Shown here piece by piece: positions 1 to 10,809 of a DNA stretch of 64,000 nucleotides; the first letter of the stretch is position 1, and every line of letters starts with the position of its first letter. The DNA is from Tigriopus japonicus (Eukaryota; Arthropoda; Copepoda; Harpacticoida; Harpacticidae), in contig CM021316.1 in the NCBI GenBank assembly GCA_010645155.1, positions 370,936 through 434,935 of the forward strand. The letters are read 5' to 3'. A program made the position numbers and the translations under genes. The notes beneath the pieces are model-generated. The model made no database searches. It saw nothing but the letters and a program-made list of their open reading frames with translations, and was not told the origin of the DNA.

Positions 1-398
1 AAATGATGAAGATCGAGGTGCCAAATTTGCGATTGATGAATTCTTTGTGTGAGGCTTTTGGACAACAGGGAAATCGCAAGGTGGCTATTTTTGGCGGAAA
101 GCACTTGATGGATGACAAACCTGGTGGAGCCTTTGAAGGCACGTTGATCCTAGATTGGAACTCGAAGACATTTGACATGCATGGTCCCAGTCTTCAGGAA
201 GCCAATCCAAATCAAAACCATGTCCAATCAGTTGCATATGGAGACACGTTTCTTTTCTACACGCACAATAACAACGAAACCAAGATATATAAATTCGACA
301 TTAATGGCACAGAAACAAAGATTCCATTTGTTGGAAGAGTCCCGCGAGCATGTCTAAATTTAACACCAATCTTATTTGATGAATCAATCTGCAAATGA
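1..398 (+). CDS. Last exon of PAN/kelch-type secreted gene I (5' end outside window)
   Basis: Open frame running into the window from the left and ending at TGA 396-398. It encodes about 131 residues that align along their whole length with the last exons of gene IV (56827-57231) and gene II (22851-23237). Shared features are an IEVPNL start, a GAFG-like turn, a GGKH/SGKH strand, LILDWNSK (the D-x-N-S-K strand typical of kelch blades), a GDTF strand, and FDINGTETK near the end. The predicted role is the C-terminal part of a beta-propeller-like domain of a secreted protein. No splice acceptor is visible because the exon starts before base 1. There is no early stop or frameshift. No clear AATAAA follows closely, so the 3' UTR is undefined. 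Confidence 0.72.
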   Translation, partial: MMKIEVPNLRLMNSLCEAFGQQGNRKVAIFGGKHLMDDKPGGAFEGTLILDWNSKTFDMHGPSLQEANPNQNHVQSVAYGDTFLFYTHNNNETKIYKFDINGTETKIPFVGRVPRACLNLTPILFDESICK

Positions 399-480
399 AA
401 ATTCAAAATCACAAATGTTGAGTAATCCTCGGATAAAAAAATGAAATTGGAACTATTGAAACATGGACACTATCTGAAAT
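399..480. other. Short 3' flank of gene I
   Basis: AT-rich sequence after the stop codon of the gene I exon, before the LINE fragment starts. No ORF, RNA gene or canonical polyadenylation signal seen. Confidence 0.4.
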
Positions 481-537
481 TATGGACTTTCTATCAAACA
501 AAAGAGAGAGACTCCAGAAATTAGGGCTGTACAGTAC

Positions 538-1228
538 AGCTGCATCTGAAGATGTTAGTTGCTGACTAGACCACAACATCTCCTTCCCTCACGGGGCATC
601 GCTTTTGTCCATGGTGGCGCCACTGTCATCCACTGTGGATCTTGGTCATGGCAGGGTCGGCCACATGACGGGACACGTCCCGGGGATTTTCCCTTCTGGC
701 CACGCGTCGTTCCTGCGCCATCCTCTTCTCGAGGCGCCATCTTCCATTGAGGCACTGGTGGGAAATACGTAGCTCACTTCCGGGTATCACACCGGCCACG
801 TTGGCGGGAATCGCGCCGGCCACGGGTTCAGGCTCGATTTGGACGAGTTGGGAGGGTTCGGTTCATCGATGGTGGTTTCCACGTCGATGGTGGTCTCCAC
901 GTCGATGGTGGTTTCCACGTCGATGGTGGTCTCCACGTCGATGGTGGGCACATCCACTCACTTGTGGGCTCGTCCACTCCGAGTGTGGTGGGGTCATCCG
1001 GACCCATGGTGGGATCATGTCGGATCCGTGACGGAAAACGTCCCGGGGAAACAAGATCTCCCCGGCACGCGATGGTTCCGCCACCCTCGGTTGAGGCACC
1101 ACCCTCCTAAAGGCACCACTCCCTCCCTCAAATGCTGTCGAGGCTCCAGTCACAAGTCGGCTTGCAGGTCGGTATGAACCGACCGCACCATGTTGCATCT
1201 GGATATGTTGGTTGCTGACTAGACCACA
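538..1228. mobile_element. 691-bp element with short direct terminal repeats and 5-bp target duplication
   Basis: Flanked by AGTAC at 533-537 and 1229-1233, inside a LINE fragment whose uninterrupted form (see 59.8-61.3 kb) carries AGTAC once. The ends carry a direct, not inverted, repeat of about 37 bp containing GTTGCTGACTAGACCACA (left about 540-577, right about 1190-1228). The interior is much more GC-rich than the surroundings and holds an 18-bp tandem repeat. No long protein-coding frame that I trust. Direct terminal repeats with a 5-bp duplication resemble a very small non-autonomous LTR-type element (TRIM-like), but no primer-binding site was recognised. Confidence 0.5.
865..946. repeat. 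18-bp tandem repeat (TCCACGTCGATGGTGGTT-type), ~4.5 copies
   Basis: Consecutive near-identical 18-bp units with core CCACGTCGATGGTGG inside the 691-bp element. Because 18 is a multiple of three, every frame is open through it (MVVSTS on +, RRGNHH on -), which explains the long ORFs there; I do not call these genes. Confidence 0.8.
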
Positions 1229-1340
1229 AGTACTCAGAGAAGGTTTAAAAGGTATCTGATTCCGTATGTCTTCAAGAGACAAGAGATAGAAGAGGGCTTT
1301 GTCCTAACCCAGGATTTGAGATCAATAGCAGTGATAGTAA

Positions 1341-1825
1341 AGCACAGTGTTTCAAATAACTTTTTAGGCTTGGATCAAAATAACCAAATACATCTTACTT
1401 TTATTGTATCATATAAGTTTAGGTCCAGGGAAAAAGTTATATACCTAAAAATCTATTAATTAAAACATTTTTTGATAAGCATTCCAATCAATATTTAGAG
1501 GCCATGTATAGTTGAAATCAAACTGAAAACAAATACTGTCCATAAACTATCTTTTATCTTTTATCTAGATAAGATAATTGAACAGTGAACAGACTCTAAT
1601 GAATGCATCCTCAGATTCCTCGTTCAATGTGCATAATGTGTCCACTCTCAAATCTCAACATGCACAGTCCATCCACTTTCAATGTGCAAAATGCACAAAT
1701 AATTTGACATTATGCATTATGAAGAAAAGTAGCTAGAAGTATCTTATCTGGATACTTTTTGGGAAAATGCATATTCCATACTAAACAATTCATAATGGAT
1801 GCTTTAACACAAAAGATTGAGAGAA
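1341..1825. other. Non-coding AT-rich stretch
   Basis: No gene recognised. A segment near 1540-1590 (ATAAACTATCTTTTATC core, then AGATAAGATAATTGAACA) recurs at about 6655-6710 on the far side of the LINE. The two may therefore be the outer flanks of a once contiguous minisatellite locus. Confidence 0.5.
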
Positions 1826-2012
1826 CACATTATCTAGATAAAGATAGTTCAAGATAGTTTTGCAAAAAAAGTATCTAGATAAAGATATTTCAAGATAGTT
1901 TTCCGAAAAAAGTATCTAGATAAAGGTACTTTAAGATACTTCCCCGAAAAAAGTATCTAGATAAAGATATTTTAAGATACTCTTCCCGAAAAAAATATCT
2001 AGATAAAGATAC
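1826..2012. repeat. 41-bp minisatellite, left block (~4.5 units)
   Basis: TATCTAGATAAAG recurs at about 1831, 1872, 1913, 1954 and 1996, spaced 41-42 bp. Each unit continues with a variable AAGATACTT-like part and CCGAAAAAA. The same unit resumes at 6573-6653 after the LINE. Confidence 0.85.
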
Positions 2013-2020
2013 ATCTCACC

Positions 2021-2860
2021 ATGATTGAGGACCCTCCAGACATGGAAAATGTTCTCAAGGAGTACAATGGTGATTCCATTGAAGGAGTCAAGAAAGCTAT
2101 CTTGAGTGCAATCAACGGTTCTGTGACAAAGGACGTCAAGAAGCAAGAAGCCTGCGATGCATGCATTGGTACTCCTCGCAAAGTACATCTGGAAGGTCGA
2201 AAAGGAGCCAACCTCCCAAGTAGAGGGAGTGGTCGAGAGCACCATTGCCCAATTAGAACCTAATGTCATCGGAGAAGAAGCCACTTCACACGACGGATTT
2301 ACAGAAGTCAAAAGGAAAAAACGGGTCTGCCGCTCCGCCTATAGGGGCACGAGGTGTGAAAATACAGAGTGCAAATTCGAACACCCTGAGTTTTGCAAAA
2401 AGTGCAATGTGAGCAGAGACCCGCGTTGCAAACTCTAGCACATCGCCAAAAAGAAATCCACCTTTCCCAAGAAATTCATTGCGGGAAACAACCACGGGGG
2501 AGAGGGCTGTCCTCCTCCAAACACAAGGGCAGTCCCACTTCGACAGTGGTGAATGGACTGAAACAAAGGCTGGAAATGACAGAGACTCAGCGTCTTCGTG
2601 CAGAATTAGCTTTACTCAAAGCAAGGCAAAGCAGAACGGAACTGAACCAGAAAACGTATGCAACGGCAACAAAATCACCCCAACCATTAGCATAAATTCC
2701 TCGCCCTGGCCCCATTTTCATCCCCATTCCCAAAGCCAATCCCACTCAAGACATAGCCCAGGTCCTGATTCAGATGTCTCAACAAATATCCGCTCTGGTG
2801 TCAAGCCTGGCAGCACCGTCACAATGACCTGGAACGCTGCAAATTTGGCTAGAGGTGTGA
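2021..2860 (+). pseudogene. LINE ORF1-like protein with CCCH zinc finger and coiled coil, frameshifted
   Basis: Begins at ATG 2021, directly after the minisatellite. The first frame (MIEDPPDMEN start) runs about 45 residues and shifts near 2165-2175 into a frame carrying a C-x8-C-x4-C-x3-H finger (CRSAYRGTRCENTECKFEH, about 2327-2385). That frame stops at 2436-2438. A third frame carries a heptad-like helix (LKQRLEMTETQRLRAELALL, about 2552-2612). An RNA-binding finger plus coiled coil is what non-LTR ORF1 proteins usually supply as nucleic-acid chaperones. At least two frameshifts make this copy non-functional. Assignment to the same LINE as the RT at 4857-5975 is by position and orientation. 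Confidence 0.5.
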
Positions 2861-3109
2861 AACAATTGTCCCTTTCACATCTCCTGAATGTCAACCATGT
2901 AGATGTAGCCAAGGATGACTCTACGAAGGATTCACTTCAAGGTCGAAGGATCTACAGCTTAGGGCCAACACCGGCAATTTAGGACATGCGATGACTGCCT
3001 TTGATTCAATAAGTTTTGATTATTTTGCTAATAACATTCGTTTTTGAGTGAATGGCGGAACATAATAACATTTTAACAATGGCAAATAACCAGAGAAATG
3101 ACGTGTGTT

Positions 3110-3560
3110 CAAGTGAATGGTTGTATTTTATAGCATTTCAAGGAGAGTAAAAGTCATGTTACACTCCAGTAGAAGTCTAACGTACACTTATAATTTTCTT
3201 GTCCCTCATGGTGAAAGTGCGCCTCAGGAGTCCCATCATTCCCCTCGCCCACATGACGGTATCAGCATAGTGTTCACGGAATTTTATGTTCTGATCGATT
3301 ATGATACTAAGGTTTGTTTCCATGTCTGTGCTCTCAAATTCCTGGCCTTTCAGGATATCCTTGGGAGTGGTTTTTGGCCTCTTTCCAAACCTCATCATCT
3401 TACACTTATCCACATTGAAGGTCATTTGAGGCCCAATCTTCTGCAGAGTTCAAGGCACTTTGGGCTCATTCCTCGTCTTGAGGTTGCAAGATAATCCCGA
3501 TGATCTTCAAATCATCCGCAAATTTTAGCATCTTTGTGGATGTAGTCCAATCCAGCCATG
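3110..3560 (-). pseudogene. Inverted fragment of a different LINE reverse transcriptase
   Basis: On the minus strand, around 3535-3480, the sequence reads KFADDLKI, the catalytic box of a non-LTR RT. After a frameshift there follows an open piece (3425-3177) with DKCKMMRFG, a METNL-like linker and LRRTFTMRDKK, as in the RT thumb region. It is opposite in orientation to the surrounding LINE and has a different catalytic box (FADD, not YADD), so it is an independent decayed fragment rather than a 5' inversion of the host LINE. Confidence 0.6.
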
Positions 3561-3894
3561 AAGGCCCTCTCTTGTGGTTGGTTAACCATTGATGTGTTGA
3601 CTGGTCATCTCATAATTGATCTTTCCCAAAGTTGTAGGACTTCAGCCAAAAGTAGTCTGTCTCTGCATCTGAGGGTTGCCACTTCAATTCCACGTGCTTG
3701 TCCTGGTCTAATTGGTGATGATTCCATTGCTTTTTCCCATTCATTTTCATGTTGAATCACCACACCAAAGTTTGCAGTAGTGACAAGAGAAGACCAATAT
3801 TCCCTGAATCCTTTTCTTGTCCATCTATCTATCCATTGAATGATCTGAGAGAAAGATGAAATGCTCAAAAGCACGCTGAACAAACACATAAGTG

Positions 3895-4540
3895 ACGCAA
3901 ATGACGCGTTACAGTTCTTGGGGACTTCAATCTCGACCTACACAGACTGAAGGATCCTAATTACTCCAGGAATTCTTTACTTCAGCAAATGCTTGCTAAT
4001 TTCAAGGACGCCGGGTTCCACTATGCACAAACACCCCCAACCTGGAAGTCGCATGGCCACTTCAATGGGAAACATCGTTCTTTATGCCTCGACCATGTCT
4101 ACTTTTCAGGGTTGAATATCAAAGTAGAGGTACTTGATAACACAACCTCTGATCACAGACCCGTTCTCGCACTGATTGAAATCCCACTCGGCAGCAGTTC
4201 TGCTCCAATCGACCTAGTCAGGAGAAACAACAAGGGTATAAAAAGGCCAGAACTAATGGCGGCACTTCAGCTTTGGCCTTGGACTGACATTTTTAACGTT
4301 AAGGATGTGAACGCAGCAAAGGAATTTACCATTAAGGGAATCACGTGTGTACTGGACGTGGTTGCACCAAGAACGACCATAAAAGTCAAGAGAGGGAGAA
4401 ATATATTTCTTTCCTCAAAAACCCTGGGGTTGATGAAACAGAGAGATAATTCCTCGGGAAATGAATATCGTCGTCTCCGAAACAAAGTGTCATCAATGGT
4501 CAAGAAGGATCGCTTGAGGACAAATTTGGATGTGCTTTGA
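3895..4540 (+). pseudogene. LINE ORF2, apurinic-type endonuclease part (5'-truncated)
   Basis: From about 3930 the frame reads LGDFNLDLHRL, the GDFN box of exonuclease/endonuclease/phosphatase domains. It continues through LDHVYFSGL and TSDHRPV, the SDH catalytic histidine box. The N-terminal part of the domain (the N and E metal-site boxes) is not present upstream, so the ORF2 start is lost. The frame stops at 4538-4540. The next stretch (4541-4856) still encodes recognisable linker sequence in shifted frames. Confidence 0.7.
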
Positions 4541-4856
4541 AAGGCCAACAATCATCCAAAAAAACTGTGGTCACTCGCAAATCAAGCATTGGGCAAACCG
4601 CAAAACTCTCCACTTCCATCAACTCTCCTGATGAACGGGTTCTCAACATCTGGAAAAAAAGAGACAGCCAAGTTGATGAATGATTTCTTTGTTCAGAAGA
4701 TACTAAATCTCCGTTCAGCCCTCTTGCCCACCAGGACACCTCCTCCATCCGGTTAGCCAAAAAGGACTCAACCTTTCATTTGCAAATGCAGGCAGGATCT
4801 CCAAGGTAATCAGAGCCTTAAAAAGTACCCCTTCGGATGGACTCGACGAAATTCCA

Positions 4857-5975
4857 GTGTCCTTGCTCAAGATGGGGGTCGACGTTCTAGCGAGCCCAAT
4901 TGCTCACCTTGTGAACATGTCCCTTTCCTCAGGAAAAGTACCCGAATCGTTCAAGGCTGCTCGTATTATTCCCATCCACAATGGAAAAGGAAAGAGCCCC
5001 TCAGATCCCAACTCCTATCGCCCTGTTGCTATTTTCCCCTCTCTCTCCAAAATCTTGGAGAACATGGTCAAGGAGGATTTGGAGCTTCACCTCGCCGAGG
5101 TGGATGCATTGCCGAACTGCCAGTTTGGGTTTCAGTCAGGACGCTCCACAACCACAGCACTAGTGTCAGCCCACACCGCATGGGTTCGGGGTTGCCAAGA
5201 GGGAGGCATCGTGGGGGTCCTGGCTTTTGATATATCTTCCGCGTTTGACATCATGGACAAGAGCCAGCTGCTTCCAAAGTTATGGGCGATAGGAATAAGA
5301 GGCACGGTACTCAAGTGGTTCGAGTGTTACCTATCCCATGGCTAGCAGTGTGTGGACTGGGATGGCGCAGTGTCTGACCTAACTGAAGTGAAATACGGTG
5401 TTAGGCAGGGATCCATCCTGGGTCCAGTTCTTTACCTTATTCTTGTAGCAGATATGCCCGACGCTCTTGGAGCTGGGGAGTCGAACAACGTGGGGTATGC
5501 AGATGACACGGTGGTTTGGGCAATATGTTCGGACTTACCCTCGGTTGAAAATGAACTGATGGTGAGGTCTGAGGCCTTCGCCCAATACGCAAACAATAAC
5601 GGTCTCGTGCTCAATGCTTCGAAAATCCAACTTTTCGTGAGTGGTGGTGGTAAAATGCGGAACTCGAAATCATTCAGGGTCTCTGTTGGTGGTATGGATA
5701 TTGGCCCTGCGAGTGAATTGGAGTTCCTCGGGGTTAAATTCGACAACAAGCTTACGACTTCACCCCATGATGATCACGTGGCCAATGCTGCAAGGCAGCG
5801 AGCTGCTCTAGTGAAGAGACTAACCCACCATTTACCCAGGGGGGAATATCTTATTCAACTTTCCCCATCGGGAGGCCTCGTGCAAATTGTTTATGTGGCA
5901 GCAATGGGAAATCCTCGTTTAGAACATCATGGCTCACCCCATCTTCTTCCAACAAAGCTGCTCAGGTTGCAGTGA
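4857..5975 (+). pseudogene. LINE ORF2, reverse transcriptase part
   Basis: Reads the canonical non-LTR RT order: IIPIHNGKGKSP, YRPVAIFPSLSKILE, NCQFGFQSGRST (finger), LAFDISSAFD (motif A, catalytic Asp), GVRQGSILGP (motif B), GYADDTVVW (motif C, YADD), and LEFLGVKFD (thumb). One in-frame stop (TAG 5343-5345) divides motif A from motif B, and a frameshift near 5840 ends the second part. The enzyme would have copied its own RNA at a nicked target; this copy cannot. Confidence 0.8.
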
Positions 5976-6090
5976 ATGATGTTGCAAGGTCCATCATTGG
6001 TAAAAAAGATCTGACCAAATACACATCAGAGACCTCCTGGCCAGGGCTGACCTCCCATCATTAAACTCAAGAACTGTCTACGCAATCGCT

Positions 6091-6366
6091 ATGGAAACCT
6101 GGAAAGCATACCATAGTACCGATGGCGGCGATGGACAACGCAGTCTCTTTGGGAAGTTAATCTTCCCAGATGTCAAAACTGACCTGGAGCAACGGAAAAC
6201 AAGATCCAAATCCACTGGCATGATTCCAAATCCATTGGTATTGGTCAACACATCCGTTGCTCACGCCGCACAACTATGGAATGCATGTCCTGCATTGAGA
6301 GAGGCACAAACCGTAAGAGCCGCAAAAACAACCGCTAGGAATCTGGCGCACCTTGCCCCAATCTAA
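6091..6366 (+). pseudogene. LINE ORF2 C-terminal end
   Basis: Open piece with METWKAYHS, SKSTGMIPNPL and AAQLWNACPALREA, the C-terminal tail commonly found after a LINE RT. Ends at TAA 6364-6366, followed by a short 3' UTR and a (CA)n tail. Confidence 0.6.
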
Positions 6367-6572
6367 CTGGGAAGACTGTTGATTGAATCCTTCTCTATTT
6401 CTGTCTCGACTGTTTCAAAGCACATCAATATTGACGGTGTTTTGTTGTTGTTTTTGTCGTTGTTTTTTCTATAACAAAATAATTTCAAGATTTTCCTGCA
6501 TAATAACTAGTAAAAATGCTTACTACCTTGCAAATTCCACGGAAATATATACTCGATCACTCACACACACAC

Positions 6573-6710
6573 TTTAAGATACTTTCCCGAAAAAAGTATC
6601 TAGATAAAGACACTTTAAGATACTTTCCCGAAAAAAGTATCTAGATAAAGATAATACATAAACTATCTTTTATCTTTATCTTTCATCTAGATAAGATAAT
6701 TGAACAAGTC
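6573..6710. repeat. 41-bp minisatellite, right block
   Basis: TATCTAGATAAAG units at 6597 and 6638 (41 bp apart), preceded by TTAAGATACTTTCCCG, followed by the ATAAACTATCTTTTATC segment also found near 1540. Confidence 0.8.
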
Positions 6711-6834
6711 TGGTCACAACGGTGTCCAAAAATCCACATGTCTGAAAGCTTCCCCAACTCAAGGCCCAACTCCTTTTTGAATGTCTGAAATTGGTCGCTC
6801 TGATTTCGTTGTCTTCTCCTTTTCCCCTTTTTCT
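6711..6834. other. Spacer between minisatellite and large TIR element
   Basis: No gene or repeat recognised. Confidence 0.4.
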
Positions 6835-9800
6835 CAAACAGTTTTTCCGACACTCGATTTTTTTTGACTGGCGGCAGAAAACGGAACCCTTTAGTCGCGT
6901 GAGTAATTTACTAATGTTGCGTTTGGTTAAAAGTTGCGTCCATTCGAATCATTAAAAAAGTAATCGAGTAAAACAGTTTGTTCGAAAACTGAATGGATTC
7001 CCAATTTATATGTAATTGATGTTGATTTTCATTCTTGTGCTGACTAAGTTCAATCAATCACAATCATCAATTACGATCTAGATCATCATAAATCAAAAAT
7101 CACGCCGCCCAAATTGAAGGTGGCAAAAGTCAAATCAAGTATTCAATTGATAGAGAGAACCTGGAACAACAGTCTGATCTTTCAACCATAGGCATATTTA
7201 CCGTTTATTATCGTTCTTGCAAGTGGTTCCCAAGAAAAAGACAACCAAAATAAAGAGGAAGAAAAAAACACAAATGACATTTATTTTAACTTCTGCCTAT
7301 GGCCACTATTTCTTAGGGAGGTGGCCTTTGCCAGTCTTAAATTGAACAAGCAAGTCCAGGCTGTCCAGCAACATTTTCTATTGTTCAATACCAATTCAGA
7401 TATTGGTCAAAACCAATTAAGAGATTGTTGAAGACCAATCAAGAGATTGTTTTAGACCAATTCAAGTATTGTTTAAAATGTATTTGGAGGCTGTTCAAGA
7501 CCGAGCTGAATATTCTTAAACATTGATCTGGAACTTATAAGCATTTCCTGGATTAGCTTTGAACAACTTTCAAATCTGGAACTTGCTCCAGATCATTTTT
7601 CAAGATTGATTCAGAAGACCGATTCCGATATCATTCAAAACCAATTGTAATATTTTTCAAGACCAAAATTCCGGTACTATCCAAAACTAATTTACATGCT
7701 GTCTAAGACTAATTCCAATATTATTCACACCCATTTTAGATATTGCCCAAGACTTCGTTAGGAAATACTTTGATAACTTTTTAATTATTCTTGCGCAAAC
7801 TTTGGATGGGACTTGGAGAATCTTCAAACCCTTGGGCAGTTTTCAGATCGGTTTTTACCAACTTTCAAATCTGGAACTTGTTCAAGAACCATTTGAAAGT
7901 TGGTATTTATTGATTCAGATGCTATTCAAGATTGATTCTGATATTATTAAAAACCAATTGGGATTACGTACATGACCAATCCCGATAATACTGTCTAAAA
8001 GTCTAATTTGTCTTTAAATCCGTCTTGGACAGTCTCCGAATTGGACTTACAAAAGTTCCACTTTAGAACAATAGCCGGATCAATCTTAGACGATTTTTGT
8101 ATCGATCTTGAATGACATCCAAATCAATTTTGAAAAATATTCGAATCAGTCTTGGCTCATGCTACTGAATAATTTGTTTTAAGTTTAGATGGAAATTACC
8201 AAACACTTAAACATTTGTTTCTTATCAAGGGAACCAATTGGAGCAGCTTATAATTTGGTACACTTAAAACATCACTTATACGGTACAATCTTTTTTTAAA
8301 GAGTGTATGAGGTTAACTCATATCATTTTCAACTGTTGAGACGAAACACACCAAAACTTATTTTTTAGAAAATAAAAAAATAACATTTGCTTGGGAATTT
8401 AAGTTTTCACATACCACGAGCGTTGGGTAAATGATAGACAAGCTCATCTAAAATATGCCAGCAGCGGATTGTCATATTCTAAATCATATTCAATTCAACA
8501 GTTTTTTGAGTTAATTTTAAAATTGAATAGACTAAGTTTCCAAAAGAAATAGTTTTTTAGGTATATAACTTTTTATCTAGACCTGAGTTAGTTTCATTTC
8601 AAAGTTGTTCCTCTTAGTTTTCTGGGTCAGATAAGTTTCATATGCATAGTTTTGGGACATTTCATAAAAGATTCATACATATTTTTTCAGTACAACGGGA
8701 TAGTAACGAACTAATCTTTAGATCTTCGTATCGGTCTTGGTCAATAATTGAATGGCCTTGGAGAATCTCCGAACCGGTCTTGAATAATAATCAAATCGGT
8801 CTTGGACATTATTTGAATTGTTCTTGGACGACATTCAAATCAATTATAGGCAAAATCCGAATCAGTTTTGGACTTTCCAATAACTTTGGAATTCAGAATT
8901 TAATCAAAAATGATTCCAAAAATATTGAAGTGTCATCCACACATTGTCCATGACTGATCTTGTTAACTAATAAAATCCAAAAACATTATACCAGCAATTT
9001 ACCGGAGGAAACGATTGGAAGCTACTCAAACTTTAGTTGGTCGATCTCAACTAGTGATATCAACTTTGAAAAGGAGAAGGGGGATGGGAGCATGAATTAA
9101 GTAATGGGTGTTGAGCAGTCTCATAAAATTTCAAAGCAAACCCATTCATGAACTAACAAAAATAAAGTGAAATTTGATCAAACTCGCTTTTGCAGCCTAG
9201 AAACAAAAGTTTGATATGCTATTTACTGAGAAATAATCAAAAAGAATGAGTTGGTTTAGGAAATGAACAAGCCCGATTCAGTTAAGTTTTTAGGTGAGAG
9301 TTTTAGCAATTTTCCATCTTCAGGGTTCGTACTTGCCAACATCCAGGTTGGAAATCACGTGTTGTAAGCAAATTGACTTTTCATCACTTGGGCCCAGAAA
9401 TTTTGAATTCGATCTGATATCTGATGATCCGATATCAAATGGTTGGCTTGCAAACTACGTGGGTTAGGTAGATGGACCTGTGATTCGTTAAATTGCACTT
9501 TGGATTTTTAGATTTATGCCAAAAATCGAAATAAAGATTTATCTTTTGTGCACAGGTGTTATTATATAAATTTTGTTGTTATAAATATTTGTTTGAAGTT
9601 ATGATTTAATTAGACAAGGTACGTTGGGCAACCCCTGCAAGCTTAAAAAATTTAACGTCAAGAGATAAAATCGTCAAACTTTAATATTTTGTTAAGTAAA
9701 GATGTTGCTCATACTCATATATCAGAATTAGGTGAACACTTCTGGAGAAAAGATGACAAATTACAATTTGAGACGTCATGACTTTGAAAAGTACATCATT

Positions 9801-10573
9801 TTGTGTTGTTGCTTGTCATGTACGTGCGCTTATTTTCCATGTATTAAGAGTCACACACCTTATCTGATTTAATTATAGCTTCAAAAAACTTTGTATAACA
9901 AGAAATTCTCAGCATAAGACTTGCTCACAAGGAATAAATCTTCATTTCAATATTTTACACAAATCCAAAAATCGTACATTCAATCGAGTTGGAAGCAAGT
10001 CTACCTCTAGCATGGTTATCCTTTGTACAAGCAAAACACCTGTAGGCTTTCCATTTTGTGTTTTCTTTAATGGAAGCAGGTCTGATGCAAAATTTCCTGA
10101 CCCGGTCAAACTTGTAAATATTTTGACGTTCAACAATACCCTGTTTTAGTTAGAGCATTTATTAACAATGATCTGTTTTTAAAACGGCATCCAAAGTAAA
10201 AAAGTTTGGGTCTAATGGATTTGCACACAAATTGGTCTTCCAATACCCCGCATTTGGTGTTGGAAAATGACATACCTATTAGGTTTTATCTTGTGAATTA
10301 AATTCTAATAATATTTGATTAAACTAAGTTAGTATCAGATTGAAATATAATGATCAAAAATATCAATTATTCCATTACCAATTCTGTACCAATTCAGATT
10401 CCATTCATGTGTCGAAAAAACTGTTTCACTCGATTACTTTTTAAATGATTCGAAGAGATTATTATTACGCAACTTTTAACGTAACGCAACATTAGTAAAA
10501 TTACTCACGCAACTAAAGGATTCCGTTTTCTGCCGCCAGTCGAAAAAAATCGTGTGTCGGAAAAACTGTTTGA
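6835..10573. mobile_element. 3.74-kb DNA element with ~180-bp terminal inverted repeats, no transposase
   Basis: The left end (6835 to about 7015) and the reverse complement of the right end (about 10380-10573) align over roughly 180 bp. Shared blocks include CAAACAGTTTTTCCGACAC, GACTGGCGGCAGAAAACGGA, GCGTGAGTAATTT and ACTAATGTTGCGTT. The interior has no open frame longer than ~100 codons and no recognisable transposase. It consists largely of degenerate short repeats. A clean target duplication was not found at the borders, so the exact ends may be off by a few bases. Probably a non-autonomous or fully decayed TIR element. Confidence 0.7.
7330..8180. repeat. Degenerate tandem array of CAAGACCAATT-type units
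   Basis: Variations on AAGACCAATTCxGATATTGTT recur at irregular spacing of about 30-60 bp through 7376-7760 and 7900-8170, with related words again at 8740-8890. Too diverged to define one period by eye. No coding potential. Confidence 0.5.
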
Positions 10574-10584
10574 CCCTGTTTCTC

Positions 10585-10809
10585 CTTCCTCATATGTAGA
10601 GGGTGACTAATTTTGAAACTGAAGTTGACATTTTAAAAATTTCTCTACTTTCCATTACAGGAAATGCTATAAATGCCGCTGGAGGTCGCTTTTTTCGACT
10701 CTCAATGTAAACCTCTCTCAAAAAAGAATAAAGCATCTAGTCAACAACCACTCTCTAGTCATACAACATGGCGCAGCCGGTAGTCTCCACCAATACGGTG
10801 GAAGGGCCT
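10585..10809 (+). mobile_element. Possible LTR 3' end and primer-binding region (remnant)
   Basis: Has AATAAA (about 10728-10733), then a TCATACA end followed by ATGGCGCAGCCGGTAG (about 10767-10782). A GGCGCAG..GGTAG block right after an LTR is a common leader arrangement in arthropod LTR retrotransposons. Only this edge is present; a copy of another repeat (10810-11382) starts immediately after. Confidence 0.3.

Larger units (their letters stand above)
481..1340 (+). mobile_element. LINE 3' fragment (RT C-terminal region) split by an insertion
   Basis: Two pieces, about 481-537 and 1229-1340, encode the C-terminal signature of the LINE present in full at 59845-62784. The first reads RERLQKLGLYST-like. 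The second reads STQRR, a YL-IPYVFK-like stretch, then a degraded version of the PNPGFEI region. The pieces join if 538-1228 is removed and one copy of AGTAC is kept. This is a 5'-truncated, decayed copy interrupted by a younger element. Confidence 0.6.
2013..6572 (+). mobile_element. Decayed non-LTR retrotransposon (ORF1 + ORF2) inside a 41-bp minisatellite
   Basis: Contains ORF1 remains (2021-2860), a foreign inverted LINE fragment (3110-3560), endonuclease (3895-4540), RT (4857-5975), C-terminal end (6091-6366) and a 3' end with a (CA)n tract at about 6560-6572. Left and right borders both lie in units of the same minisatellite. YADD box plus an endonuclease of the AP type fits the jockey/CR1 group of clades; I cannot assign the clade without a tree. 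Confidence 0.7.

Noticed and set aside
747..1282. Overlapping ORFs on both strands with MVVSTS or RRGNHH repeats
   Set aside because: Caused by an 18-bp tandem repeat in a GC-rich mobile element, which keeps all frames open by chance.
1826..2012. Regular 41-bp repeats resembling a CRISPR array
   Set aside because: Units are contiguous with no unique spacers, the genome is an animal's, and the same unit occurs at both ends of a LINE.
3110..3560. 5' inversion (twin priming) of the LINE at 2013-6572
   Set aside because: The inverted fragment has a FADD box and different flanking residues, so it comes from another LINE family.
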